A DNA stretch of 5,434 nt, from positions 1 to 5,434 of the forward strand of contig QJVU01000596.1 of assembly GCA_003235605.1 (NCBI GenBank), read 5' to 3'. Of the stretch, positions 1-5,361 are shown one piece after another (within the stretch, counting starts at the first letter, position 1; each line of letters begins with the position of its first letter). This DNA is from Planctomycetota bacterium. Its GTDB lineage: Bacteria > Planctomycetota > UBA1135 > UBA2386. The notes beneath the pieces were generated by a model. The model made no database searches, was not told where the DNA came from, and saw nothing but the letters and a program-made list of their open reading frames with translations. The position numbers and the translations under genes were made by a program.

Positions 1-1
1 G

Positions 2-802
2 ATGAACTTCCACTTCATGGGTGGCTCCATGGGCATGGTCGTGGGCGAGAAGGTGGCCCTCGCGGTCGAGGAAGCGATGCAGCGCAAGGTGCCGTTGATC
101 CTGATCTGCTGCTCAGGGGGCGCGCGCATGCACGAAGGGCCGATTTCCCTGATGCAGATGGCCAAGACCTGTGCGGCGCTCTCGAAGCTGAATGCGGCCG
201 GGGGCTTCTCGATCTCGGTGCTGACCCATCCCACCACCGGCGGCGTCACCGCGAGCTTTGCGTCGGTCTGTGACGTGCTGCTTGCCGAACCCGGTGCGCT
301 CATTGGCTTTGCGGGGCCGCGGGTGATCGCCACCACCATCAAGAAGGAACTGCCCAAGGGCTTCCAGCGAGCAGAGTTCCTCCTGGAGAAGGGGCAGGTC
401 GACCGCATCGTCCGGCGCGAGGATATGCGCCGGGAGCTGGCGCGCCTGGTGGCCTACGCTACCGGACAGGACGTGGCCGCCGCGTATCGACGGGCCACCG
501 AATCCTCCGCCGACCTGACCCAGGAAGCGGCAGCGGCCACCGCCGCAGTGGAGGCCGAGAAGCAGGCCAAGACCAAGCCCAGATCACGGGCGAAGTCCGA
601 GACCACGGCCGACGTCGACGCCAAGACCGACGCCGAGGCCGACGCCAAGAGCAAGGTGGAGACCGACGCCAAGACCACGGCAGACGGCGGGCAGAAGTCC
701 GGATCCAAGTCCGAATCGGAGTCCGAATCGAAGTCCGAGTCCAAGACAAGAGCAAAACCGAAGGCGAAGCCGAGGGCTGGAGCCCGAGCCAAGGGGGACT
801 GA
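2..802 (+). CDS. accD: Acetyl-CoA carboxylase carboxyltransferase subunit beta, 5'-truncated, with long repeat tail
   Basis: AccD pairs with AccA to form the carboxyltransferase that moves CO2 from carboxy-biotin to acetyl-CoA, giving malonyl-CoA, the first committed step of cytoplasmic fatty-acid synthesis. Family motifs appear in order, numbered from the first codon of the window: FMGGSMG (5-11), SGGARMHEG (38-46), SLMQMAKT (49-56), [13 protein letters not shown] (74-86), [14 protein letters not shown] (96-109) and [15 protein letters not shown] (120-134). The ATG at 2 is internal: these motifs lie in the middle of AccD, and the N-terminal four-cysteine zinc finger and first part of the crotonase-like fold are missing, so the true start is upstream. 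Most AccD proteins end soon after residue ~155 of this fragment. This one continues about 110 more residues: a helical Ala-rich segment, then a low-complexity K/S/A/D/E tail of four-residue units. The frame stays open to a TGA at 800-802. truD follows 25 bases later on the same strand. Identity of the catalytic part is certain; the tail's role is unknown. Confidence 0.95.
   Translation: MNFHFMGGSMGMVVGEKVALAVEEAMQRKVPLILICCSGGARMHEGPISLMQMAKTCAALSKLNAAGGFSISVLTHPTTGGVTASFASVCDVLLAEPGALIGFAGPRVIATTIKKELPKGFQRAEFLLEKGQVDRIVRREDMRRELARLVAYATGQDVAAAYRRATESSADLTQEAAAATAAVEAEKQAKTKPRSRAKSETTADVDAKTDAEADAKSKVETDAKTTADGGQKSGSKSESESESKSESKTRAKPKAKPRAGARAKGD
557..799 (+). repeat. Tetrapeptide (12-bp) repeat tract encoding the AccD C-terminal tail
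   Basis: The last 81 residues of AccD (186-266 of the fragment) parse almost entirely into four-residue units. The register is kept from 557 to 688, shifts by one six-base insertion (GQ, 689-694), then continues to the stop. At the DNA level the clearest tandem blocks are five 12-bp units at 617-676 ([20 protein letters not shown]) and four at 695-742 ([16 protein letters not shown]; for example aagtccgaatcg at 707-718 followed by gagtccgaatcg at 719-730). The final units ([16 protein letters not shown]) are strongly basic. Counting by hand gives about 21 K/R against 15 D/E over the tail, with the positive excess at the very C-terminus. The pattern suggests growth by slippage of 12-bp units in frame. 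The Lys/Ala/Pro end resembles histone H1-like tails in composition only; function is not known. Confidence 0.85.
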
Positions 803-827
803 GCTGGTCTGGAAGCCGACGCGGCCG

Positions 828-1871
828 GTGCCCCGCGGCGGCCCGGCACCACGCGTGGATGCCGACTACAAGGTGTCACCGGCGGACTTCGTGGTGGAAG
901 AAGTAGGTGGGTACGCTCCGTGCGGGGACGGCACGCACACCTGGATGTGGGTCCAGAAGGAAGGGATCGGGACCCTCGATGCCGTGCGCCAGTTGGCGGC
1001 GGCCCTTGGCAGGCGGGAGAAGGAGTTCGGCTACGCCGGTCTCAAGGACGCCAAGGCAATCTCCCGCCAGTGGATCTCCATCGAACACGTGGACGACGGA
1101 GAGCTGGAACGGTTGCGGCTGTCCTCGGTGCAGATCCTCGACGTCCGCCGCCATCACAACAAGTTGAAGCTGGGCCACCTTGCCGGCAACCGGTTTCGCA
1201 TCCTGCTGCGGGATGCCGGCATGGTGTCCGCAGCCAACGTGCTCACCAACCTGCATTTCCTGACCGTCCACGGGGCCCCCAACTACTTCGGCGAGCAGCG
1301 CTTTGGCAAGCGCGGGGCGAACCTGGACAAGGGGCTGCGGATCCTGCGCGCGGGCAACCCGAAGAGGGCCTCCCACACCATGCCGAGGCGCTTGTTCAAC
1401 CTCGTGATCTCGGCCGTGCAGAGCGAGGTCTTCAACCGTGTGCTGTGCGCGAGGATCCAGACACTCGATCGGCTGCGCATGGGAGATGTGGCGTGGATCC
1501 ACGGCAATGGCGCCTGCTTCCTGGTAAGGGATCTGGCTGCCGAACAGCCCCGTCATGACCGCCTGGAGATCTCCGCCACGGGACCGCTGCCGGGGCCGAA
1601 GATGCTGCGGGCGGAAGGTGAGGTTGGCGTGCTCGAGGACAAGGTTCTCGAAGAACTGGATCTCCCCTACGCGGCCTTCGGACGCATGCCCCACAAGACC
1701 CACGAGGGTGCCCGCCGGCCACTCCGGGTGCCCGTGTTGTCACCGGCGGTCGAGGTCGTGGACGACGGGCTGTGGATCGGTTTCCAGCTGCCGGCGGGAT
1801 GCTACGCCACCACCGTCCTTCGGGAGCTGTTGGTGCGAACGCCGTGGTTCGGCACCACGCATCGAGAATAG
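828..1871 (+). CDS. truD: tRNA pseudouridine(13) synthase TruD
   Basis: TruD isomerises uridine 13 of certain tRNAs (tRNA-Glu in E. coli) to pseudouridine. The product is 347 residues, essentially the length of E. coli TruD (349). Visible signatures are SPADFVVEE (17-25), FGYAGLKDAKAISRQW (67-82) with the catalytic aspartate at D74, KLGHLAGNRFRI (114-125), NYFGEQRFG (152-160) at the start of the TRUD insertion domain, ISAVQSEVFNRVL (194-206), GPLPGPK (252-258), EGARRPLRV (293-301) and FQLPAGCYATTVLREL (319-334). The start used is GTG at 828. It gives a normal N-terminus but has only a weak, distant purine stretch upstream (ggaag, 811-815). No ATG lies between the accD stop and the first conserved motif, so translation may be coupled to accD 25 bases upstream. 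The stop is TAG at 1869-1871. All catalytic and fold motifs look intact. Confidence 0.95.
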   Translation: MPRGGPAPRVDADYKVSPADFVVEEVGGYAPCGDGTHTWMWVQKEGIGTLDAVRQLAAALGRREKEFGYAGLKDAKAISRQWISIEHVDDGELERLRLSSVQILDVRRHHNKLKLGHLAGNRFRILLRDAGMVSAANVLTNLHFLTVHGAPNYFGEQRFGKRGANLDKGLRILRAGNPKRASHTMPRRLFNLVISAVQSEVFNRVLCARIQTLDRLRMGDVAWIHGNGACFLVRDLAAEQPRHDRLEISATGPLPGPKMLRAEGEVGVLEDKVLEELDLPYAAFGRMPHKTHEGARRPLRVPVLSPAVEVVDDGLWIGFQLPAGCYATTVLRELLVRTPWFGTTHRE

Positions 1872-1906
1872 GCGGGAAGGCCTGGATCGCGGAGAATCCT
1901 GCCCAC

Positions 1907-1934
1907 TTGGAGTGGATGGCGGGGTGGCGATAAC
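1907..1934 (+). promoter_or_regulatory. Weak sigma70-like promoter candidate upstream of the CAP gene
   Basis: In the spacer after truD, TTGGAG (1907-1912) and GATAAC (1929-1934) are separated by 16 bases. They match the -35 and -10 consensus at 3 and 4 of 6 positions. If used, transcription would begin near 1940, downstream of the ATG at 1935 but upstream of the ATG at 1983, which would favour the shorter start of the following gene. Short matches like this arise by chance, so support is low. The rest of 1872-1934 shows no convincing terminator. Confidence 0.25.
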
Positions 1935-1982
1935 ATGCGGTGTCCGCCGCCGCTTCTCGTGGCCCGTCCGAGATTGCCGTTC

Positions 1983-3548
1983 ATGGAACCTGCTCGCGTG
2001 TGCCTGGTGTTGCTGTGCGCCGCCGGTCCAATCCTGGGGCAGACCGAGGTCGTCGAGCGCCACGAGAGCGGGAGGGTCCACCTTCGCTACACCGTGGATG
2101 CGCAGGGCAGAAGGGAGGGCCTGTTCCAGGAGTACGATGCCGAAGGTACCCTGCGAGTGGAGGCCACCTACCACCAGGACCGACTGCATGGTCGCTACCG
2201 GGCCTTTCATGCCAACGGCAAGCGCAGATTGTGGGCCAACTACCGCGACGGGAAGCTGAACGGCCGCCATACGACGTTTCGCGGAGACGGCAGGAAGCAC
2301 ATCGTCGCGCACTACCACGACGACTTGCTGCATGGCAAGTACGAGGCTGTCTACGCGAACGGCCAGCTCAAGGAGCGCGCGAGCTACAAGCACGCCAAGT
2401 TGCACGGGAGTTTCGAGTCGTTCTTCGAGAACGGCAGGCCTCGGATCTCCGCGACGTTCTGCGAGGGCAAGCGCCACGGGAAATACCAGGAGTTCGACGA
2501 AGACCAGACTCGCACTGTGACGGAGCACTTCCACCATGGGATCCGTCATGGCGCGTACCAGGTCCTGGAGAGGGGGAGCCTCGTCGTCGATCAGGTCTGG
2601 GAAATGGGAAGGATCCAGAAGATCCAAGGGGTCGTGGCCTATCCGGTGCCCGCAGACGACATCCGAAGGGAGCTGCGCCGGATCCTGGGACTCCCCGCCG
2701 CCGTAGAGCCGAAGACGCCTCCGGCCCCATCCCCGGCTCCGTCCCCGTTTGCAAAGACGCCGGCCACGCCCGAAGCGGCCGCCGCGGTCCAGCGCGAGCT
2801 CGACACCCCGGAAAGCGCGCTGTGCCGGCTGCAGGCCTACCGGTTCCTGTGCCGGGTGCCCTACAAGGACCTTCGCCTGGATCCCGGGTTGTGCGAGCAC
2901 TGTGCCAACGGGGCGAGGCTCTGTGAACGGATCGGGAGGATTGCTCACGAGCCGGAGCGGCCCGCGGACATGGACAGTTCGGAGTACCAGCGCGGATTCA
3001 TCGGCACCAAGAACAGCAATCTGGACGAGGGCAGTAGCAGTCTGGCAGCTGCTGTGGACTCCTTCATGGAAGACGCGGGTGACAACAACCTCGCCCATGT
3101 CGGCCACCGGCGGTGGTGCCTGAACCCGCCCATGCGGCGGACGGGCTTCGGCAAGTCCGGGAAGTACCATGCGATGTGGGCCCTCGACACCAGCGGTCCC
3201 GAGGTCAAGCAGGGCGAGATCTGCTATCCACCGAGCGGCTACGTACCGATCGGGTTCTTCGGACCTGACTACCTGTGGAGCGTGATGCTGATGAGCGGTC
3301 GCAAGCTCGTCCCCTCCAGGATCCGGGTACGGGTCTACGCGTTGAGCGACGACTACCTGCGCGCCGGGGACGACCTGCCGATCAAGGACCTGCGGGTGAG
3401 CGCCGAGGGCCCCGGTTCCTGCATCATCTTCCGTCCGCTGCTCCTGAAGGTGACGCCTGGACGACGCTACTGGGCAGAGATCAGCGTGGACGGCGGCAAC
3501 ACGACGGTGATTCGCTACCTGGTCGAGTTCATGGCGGGCGTGCGCTGA
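1983..3548 (+). CDS. Exported MORN_2/YwqK-repeat protein with C-terminal CAP (SCP-like) domain
   Basis: I do not recognise a named gene; the domains are readable. Numbering from the ATG at 1983 (521 residues): residues 1-20 form a signal peptide (R5, hydrophobic VCLVLLCAAG, likely cleavage near G19/Q20). Residues 45-211 are seven MORN_2-like repeats of 24 residues, the last 23, typically HGxYxxFxxNG. A Pro/Ala linker spans about 242-264. Residues ~275-405 look like a CAP domain: ALCRLQAYR, a conserved-type H322 (RIAHEPERP), then NSNLDEG and HVGHRRWCLNP (372-382) with H372 and H375, and GFG. The C-terminal part (~405-521) is beta-rich, with YPPSGYVPIGFF as often follows bacterial CAP domains. 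Eight cysteines in the CAP half suggest disulfides outside the cytoplasm. An in-frame ATG at 1935 would add 16 residues (Pro/Arg-rich) and has a GGTGG at 1923-1927; I prefer 1983 because it gives a compact signal peptide. MORN_2 repeats mark the YwqK antitoxin-like superfamily, but no toxin gene is adjacent. The product is probably secreted or periplasmic; its ligand is unknown. Confidence 0.82.
   Translation: MEPARVCLVLLCAAGPILGQTEVVERHESGRVHLRYTVDAQGRREGLFQEYDAEGTLRVEATYHQDRLHGRYRAFHANGKRRLWANYRDGKLNGRHTTFRGDGRKHIVAHYHDDLLHGKYEAVYANGQLKERASYKHAKLHGSFESFFENGRPRISATFCEGKRHGKYQEFDEDQTRTVTEHFHHGIRHGAYQVLERGSLVVDQVWEMGRIQKIQGVVAYPVPADDIRRELRRILGLPAAVEPKTPPAPSPAPSPFAKTPATPEAAAAVQRELDTPESALCRLQAYRFLCRVPYKDLRLDPGLCEHCANGARLCERIGRIAHEPERPADMDSSEYQRGFIGTKNSNLDEGSSSLAAAVDSFMEDAGDNNLAHVGHRRWCLNPPMRRTGFGKSGKYHAMWALDTSGPEVKQGEICYPPSGYVPIGFFGPDYLWSVMLMSGRKLVPSRIRVRVYALSDDYLRAGDDLPIKDLRVSAEGPGSCIIFRPLLLKVTPGRRYWAEISVDGGNTTVIRYLVEFMAGVR
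2115..2615 (+). repeat. Seven tandem 24-residue (72-bp) MORN_2-like repeats
   Basis: Units start at 2115, 2187, 2259, 2331, 2403, 2475 and 2547. The first six are exactly 72 bp and the last is 69 bp. The protein pattern per unit is (H/N/E)G-x-(Y/F/H)-x-x-(F/Y)-x-x-(N/D)G, then a strand with alternating hydrophobic residues, then (D/E)GKL or similar. For example, units 2 and 4 begin HGRYRAFHANG and HGKYEAVYANG. The 24 bases before the first unit resemble the end of another, degenerate copy. The DNA of the units is well diverged although the length is kept without indels, which points to old duplication and selection on repeat length. MORN_2 repeats form a beta-hairpin ladder; ligand binding cannot be predicted here. 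Confidence 0.85.
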
Positions 3549-3549
3549 C

Positions 3550-4803
3550 TCAGGCCCCGCGGCACTCCGCCAGCCGGCGTTCCAGGAACCGCTGCTCCGC
3601 CGAGTTGCCGGCGAGTTGCAGGGCACGGCGGTAGGCCGCGGCTGCCTCATCGAGACGTCCCAGCTGCCGCAGCAGGTCGGCTCGCGTCGAGTGGAAGTAC
3701 AGGTAGTCCGCGAGGGACCCCTGGTGTCCGAGCGTGTCCACGAGCTCGAGGCCCCGCTCGGGTCCCGATACCATCGACACGGCGACGGCGTGGTTGAGAG
3801 CCACGACCGGGGAGGGGTGGATGCGCAGCAGGGCGTCGTAGAGGCCGACGATCTGCTGCCAGTCGGTGGCCTCGGTCGTTGCGGCCTCCGAGTGCAAGGC
3901 GGCGATGGCAGCCTGCAGCTGGTAGCCGCCCGGCCGAGCCATCCGCAGCGCGTCGTTCAGGAGGCTCCGTCCCTCGATGGCCTGGTCATGGTCCCAGAGC
4001 CTGCGGTCCTGCTCCTTGAGCAGGATCGTCTCCCCGGTGGGGGAGGTCCGGGCGTCCCTGCGGGAGTCGTGGAGCAGCATCAACGACAGCAGCCCCAGGG
4101 CTTCCGGCTCGTCCGGCATCAACTTCACCAGGATCCTGCCCAAGCGGATCGCTTCGGCGCAGAGCTCGTGGCGGATGAGATCGTCCCCTGCCGACGCCGA
4201 GTAGCCCTCGTTGAAGATCAGGTAGAGGACGGCCAGCACCGAGGGCACCCGCTCCGGCAGCAAGTGGTCCGGCGGCACCCGGTAGGGGATGTTCGCGGCC
4301 TTGATCTTGTTCTTGGCGCGAACCAGCCGCTGAGCGAGGGTGGCAAGGGGCACCAGGAAGGCGCGGGCGATCTCCTTGGTCTTGAGGCCCCCCAGGGTGT
4401 TGAGGGTCAGCGCCACCTGAGCCTCCTGGTTCAGCGCCGGGTGGCAGCAGGTGAAGATGAGCCGCAGGCGGTCGTCCTCCACAGAACAGTCCAGCCTTCG
4501 CTCCAGCATCAAGATCTCGTCTGCCGCCTCGGGCTCGTCGGGTCGCGCAGTTGCCTCCCGCCGGGCGCGGGCGCGCTCCCGCCGCAGGCGGTCGATGGCC
4601 TTGTGGCGGGCGGTGGTGGTGATCCAGGCACTCGGGTTGTGCGGCACGCCATCCACGGGCCAGCGCTCGAGGGCCGTTGCGACAGCGTCCTGCATGGCCT
4701 CCTCGGCGGCGTGGAAGTCGCCGAGCACCCGGATCAGGGTGGCCAGGATGCGACCGGATGCCTCACGGAAGACCTGCTCGACGGCCTGTTGGCTCAAGGT
4801 CAT
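3550..4803 (-). CDS. ECF42-family RNA polymerase sigma factor with DUF6596/TPR C-terminal extension
   Basis: The product is 417 residues, about twice a minimal ECF sigma factor. Region 2 is at ~10-78 (GRILATLIRVLGDFHAAEEA, ERWPVDGVPHNPSAW, ARHKAIDRLRRER), where it should bind core polymerase and the -10 element. Region 4 is at ~108-170 (LRLIFTCCHPAL, then the helix-turn-helix GLKTKEIARAFLVPLATLAQRLVRAKNKI) for -35 recognition. Residues ~178-290 hold the family-specific LYLIFNEGYSASAG, RLGRILVKLMPDEPEALGLL and QDRRLWD segments. Residues ~290-417 hold YQLQAAIAALHSEA, TDWQQI, HPSPVVALNHAVAV and a TPR-like LGRLDEAAAAYRRALQLA. This extension is the ECF42 hallmark and was reported as needed for activity in Streptomyces venezuelae; no anti-sigma gene is expected or seen. 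The start is the ATG at 4803, the only one that keeps the usual N-terminus. There is no good Shine-Dalgarno in the 25 bases after the upstream DGPF gene, so translational coupling is likely. The stop lies one base from that of the convergent CAP gene. Confidence 0.95.
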   Translation of the reverse strand: MTLSQQAVEQVFREASGRILATLIRVLGDFHAAEEAMQDAVATALERWPVDGVPHNPSAWITTTARHKAIDRLRRERARARREATARPDEPEAADEILMLERRLDCSVEDDRLRLIFTCCHPALNQEAQVALTLNTLGGLKTKEIARAFLVPLATLAQRLVRAKNKIKAANIPYRVPPDHLLPERVPSVLAVLYLIFNEGYSASAGDDLIRHELCAEAIRLGRILVKLMPDEPEALGLLSLMLLHDSRRDARTSPTGETILLKEQDRRLWDHDQAIEGRSLLNDALRMARPGGYQLQAAIAALHSEAATTEATDWQQIVGLYDALLRIHPSPVVALNHAVAVSMVSGPERGLELVDTLGHQGSLADYLYFHSTRADLLRQLGRLDEAAAAYRRALQLAGNSAEQRFLERRLAECRGA

Positions 4804-4828
4804 CGTGAGGCCGTGTCCGTCCGGGTGG

Positions 4829-5176
4829 CTATCCCTCCATCTCCCAGATCGGTCGCACCTCCACGCTACCGTAGGCGGCGGTGGGGATCTTGGCGGCGAT
4901 GGCGATGGCCTCGTCCAGGTCCTTGGCCTCGATCAGGTAGTAGCCCCCCAGCTCTTCCTTGGTCTCTGCGAAGGGACCGTCAGTGGTCAGGATGTCGCCC
5001 TTGCGCACCCGCACGGTGGTGGCTGTGGACGTGGGTTGCAATCGCTCGGCGCCCTGGGTCTTGGGCGCGACGTCTTGGGAGAACTTGCCATAGGCCGCCA
5101 TCAGCTGGCCCATGTCCTGCTCAGACAGCTTCTCGTAGTAGGAGGGATCGGAGTAGATCAGGAGGAGGTAGCGCAT
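4829..5176 (-). CDS. YCII-related (DGPF-domain) protein, ECF42 partner
   Basis: This small cytoplasmic protein of 115 residues belongs to the DGPF/YCII-related family (dimeric alpha-beta barrel fold). It opens with MRYLLLIYSD, has the signature TDGPFAETKE at 65-74, then LGGYYLIEAKDLDEAIAIAAKIP at 76-98 and a last strand GSVEVRPIWEM at 103-113. Length and motifs are complete for the family. The biochemical role of DGPF proteins is not established; related YciI proteins have been suggested to be small enzymes. The gene sits 25 bases upstream of the ECF42 sigma factor on the same strand, the usual order in this system, and is presumably its main target. The ATG at 5176 is preceded by a clear AGAAAGG at ideal distance, so this gene is likely translated much better than the sigma gene behind it. 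The stop is TAG at 4831-4829. Confidence 0.95.
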   Translation of the reverse strand: MRYLLLIYSDPSYYEKLSEQDMGQLMAAYGKFSQDVAPKTQGAERLQPTSTATTVRVRKGDILTTDGPFAETKEELGGYYLIEAKDLDEAIAIAAKIPTAAYGSVEVRPIWEMEG

Positions 5177-5182
5177 GATATG

Positions 5183-5189
5183 CCTTTCT
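5183..5189 (-). promoter_or_regulatory. Ribosome binding site of the DGPF gene
   Basis: On the - strand AGAAAGG ends six bases before the ATG at 5176. It is the best Shine-Dalgarno-like match seen in front of any gene of the window and fixes the start of the DGPF protein. Confidence 0.75.
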
Positions 5190-5204
5190 TCTTGGGGTTT
5201 GGTT

Positions 5205-5221
5205 GCCGGCCCCGGGCCGGC
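5205..5221 (-). other. GC-rich hairpin in the DGPF leader
   Basis: GCCGGCCC at 5205-5212 and GGGCCGGC at 5214-5221 are perfect inverted repeats. A realistic fold has seven G-C pairs around a three-base loop. It lies between the candidate promoter at 5232-5258 and the ribosome binding site at 5183-5189, so it would sit at or near the 5' end of the transcript. Neither side has a T-tract, so it is not a typical terminator. It could stabilise the mRNA or be a chance product of GC-rich sequence. Confidence 0.5.
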
Positions 5222-5231
5222 CTACCTCCCC

Positions 5232-5258
5232 GACGACGCCGGCGGGGCGGATTCGACG
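5232..5258 (-). promoter_or_regulatory. Candidate ECF42-type promoter for the DGPF-sigma operon
   Basis: Reading the - strand, CGTCGA (5258-5253) is followed after 17 bases by CGTC (5235-5232). The reported ECF42 promoter signature is TGTCGA in the -35 and CGA/TC in the -10, so this differs from it by one base in the -35. A start near 5225 would give a leader of about 50 bases. The direction, spacing and position suit an autoregulated operon. CGTC is common in GC-rich DNA and a second CGTC lies three bases closer, so confidence is modest. Confidence 0.35.
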
Positions 5259-5332
5259 AGGCCGGGGCTTTTCTTGCTCGGCAGCTCAGCGGCCTTGGGC
5301 CTTGTCGTCCTTCCAAGACTTGCGAATATGTA

Positions 5333-5361
5333 ATCGTTACCCCGACCCCGGAGCGAGACAA
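5333..5361 (-). promoter_or_regulatory. Alternative upstream promoter in an AT-rich patch
   Basis: On the - strand TTGTCT (5361-5356) is followed after 16 bases by TAACGAT (5339-5333). The -35 agrees with sigma70 at 4 of 6 positions, and the -10 is poor. The same bases can be read as a loose ECF42-like TGTCTC, 18 bases, CGAT. The -10 region lies inside the short inverted repeat GTAACGATTAC (5340-5330), a possible operator position. This is the only AT-rich stretch upstream of the operon. If used, the leader would be about 150 bases. Confidence 0.2.

Noticed and set aside
454..879. - strand open frames across the accD tail, with Asp/Ser or Arg/Trp-rich repeats
   Set aside because: These are mirror translations of the 12-bp repeats; the + frame is continuous with AccD.
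876..1703. 275-codon - strand open frame opposite truD
   Set aside because: truD is full-length with all family motifs; this frame has no recognisable features.
1983..2045. Lipoprotein signal around C7 or C12 of the MORN-CAP protein
   Set aside because: The residues before these cysteines do not fit a lipobox (small residue needed just before Cys); an ordinary signal peptide fits better.
1983..3548. A YwqK-type toxin-antitoxin system
   Set aside because: The MORN_2 repeats resemble the YwqK family, but the protein is exported and fused to a CAP-like domain, and no small partner gene is next to it.
3534..3560. GCGGG/CCCGC inverted repeat spanning the two convergent stop codons as a terminator
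   Set aside because: It has only five pairs with a long loop and no T-tract.
1740..3650. 636-codon open frame on the - strand opposite the MORN-CAP gene
   Set aside because: It mirrors a real GC-rich gene, shows no recognisable domain, and the + strand product has a signal peptide, repeats and CAP motifs.
3616..5178. 520-codon open frame on the + strand across the sigma and DGPF genes
   Set aside because: It is an antisense shadow: both - strand genes are complete, recognised families, while this product is Arg/Gly/Val-rich without motifs.
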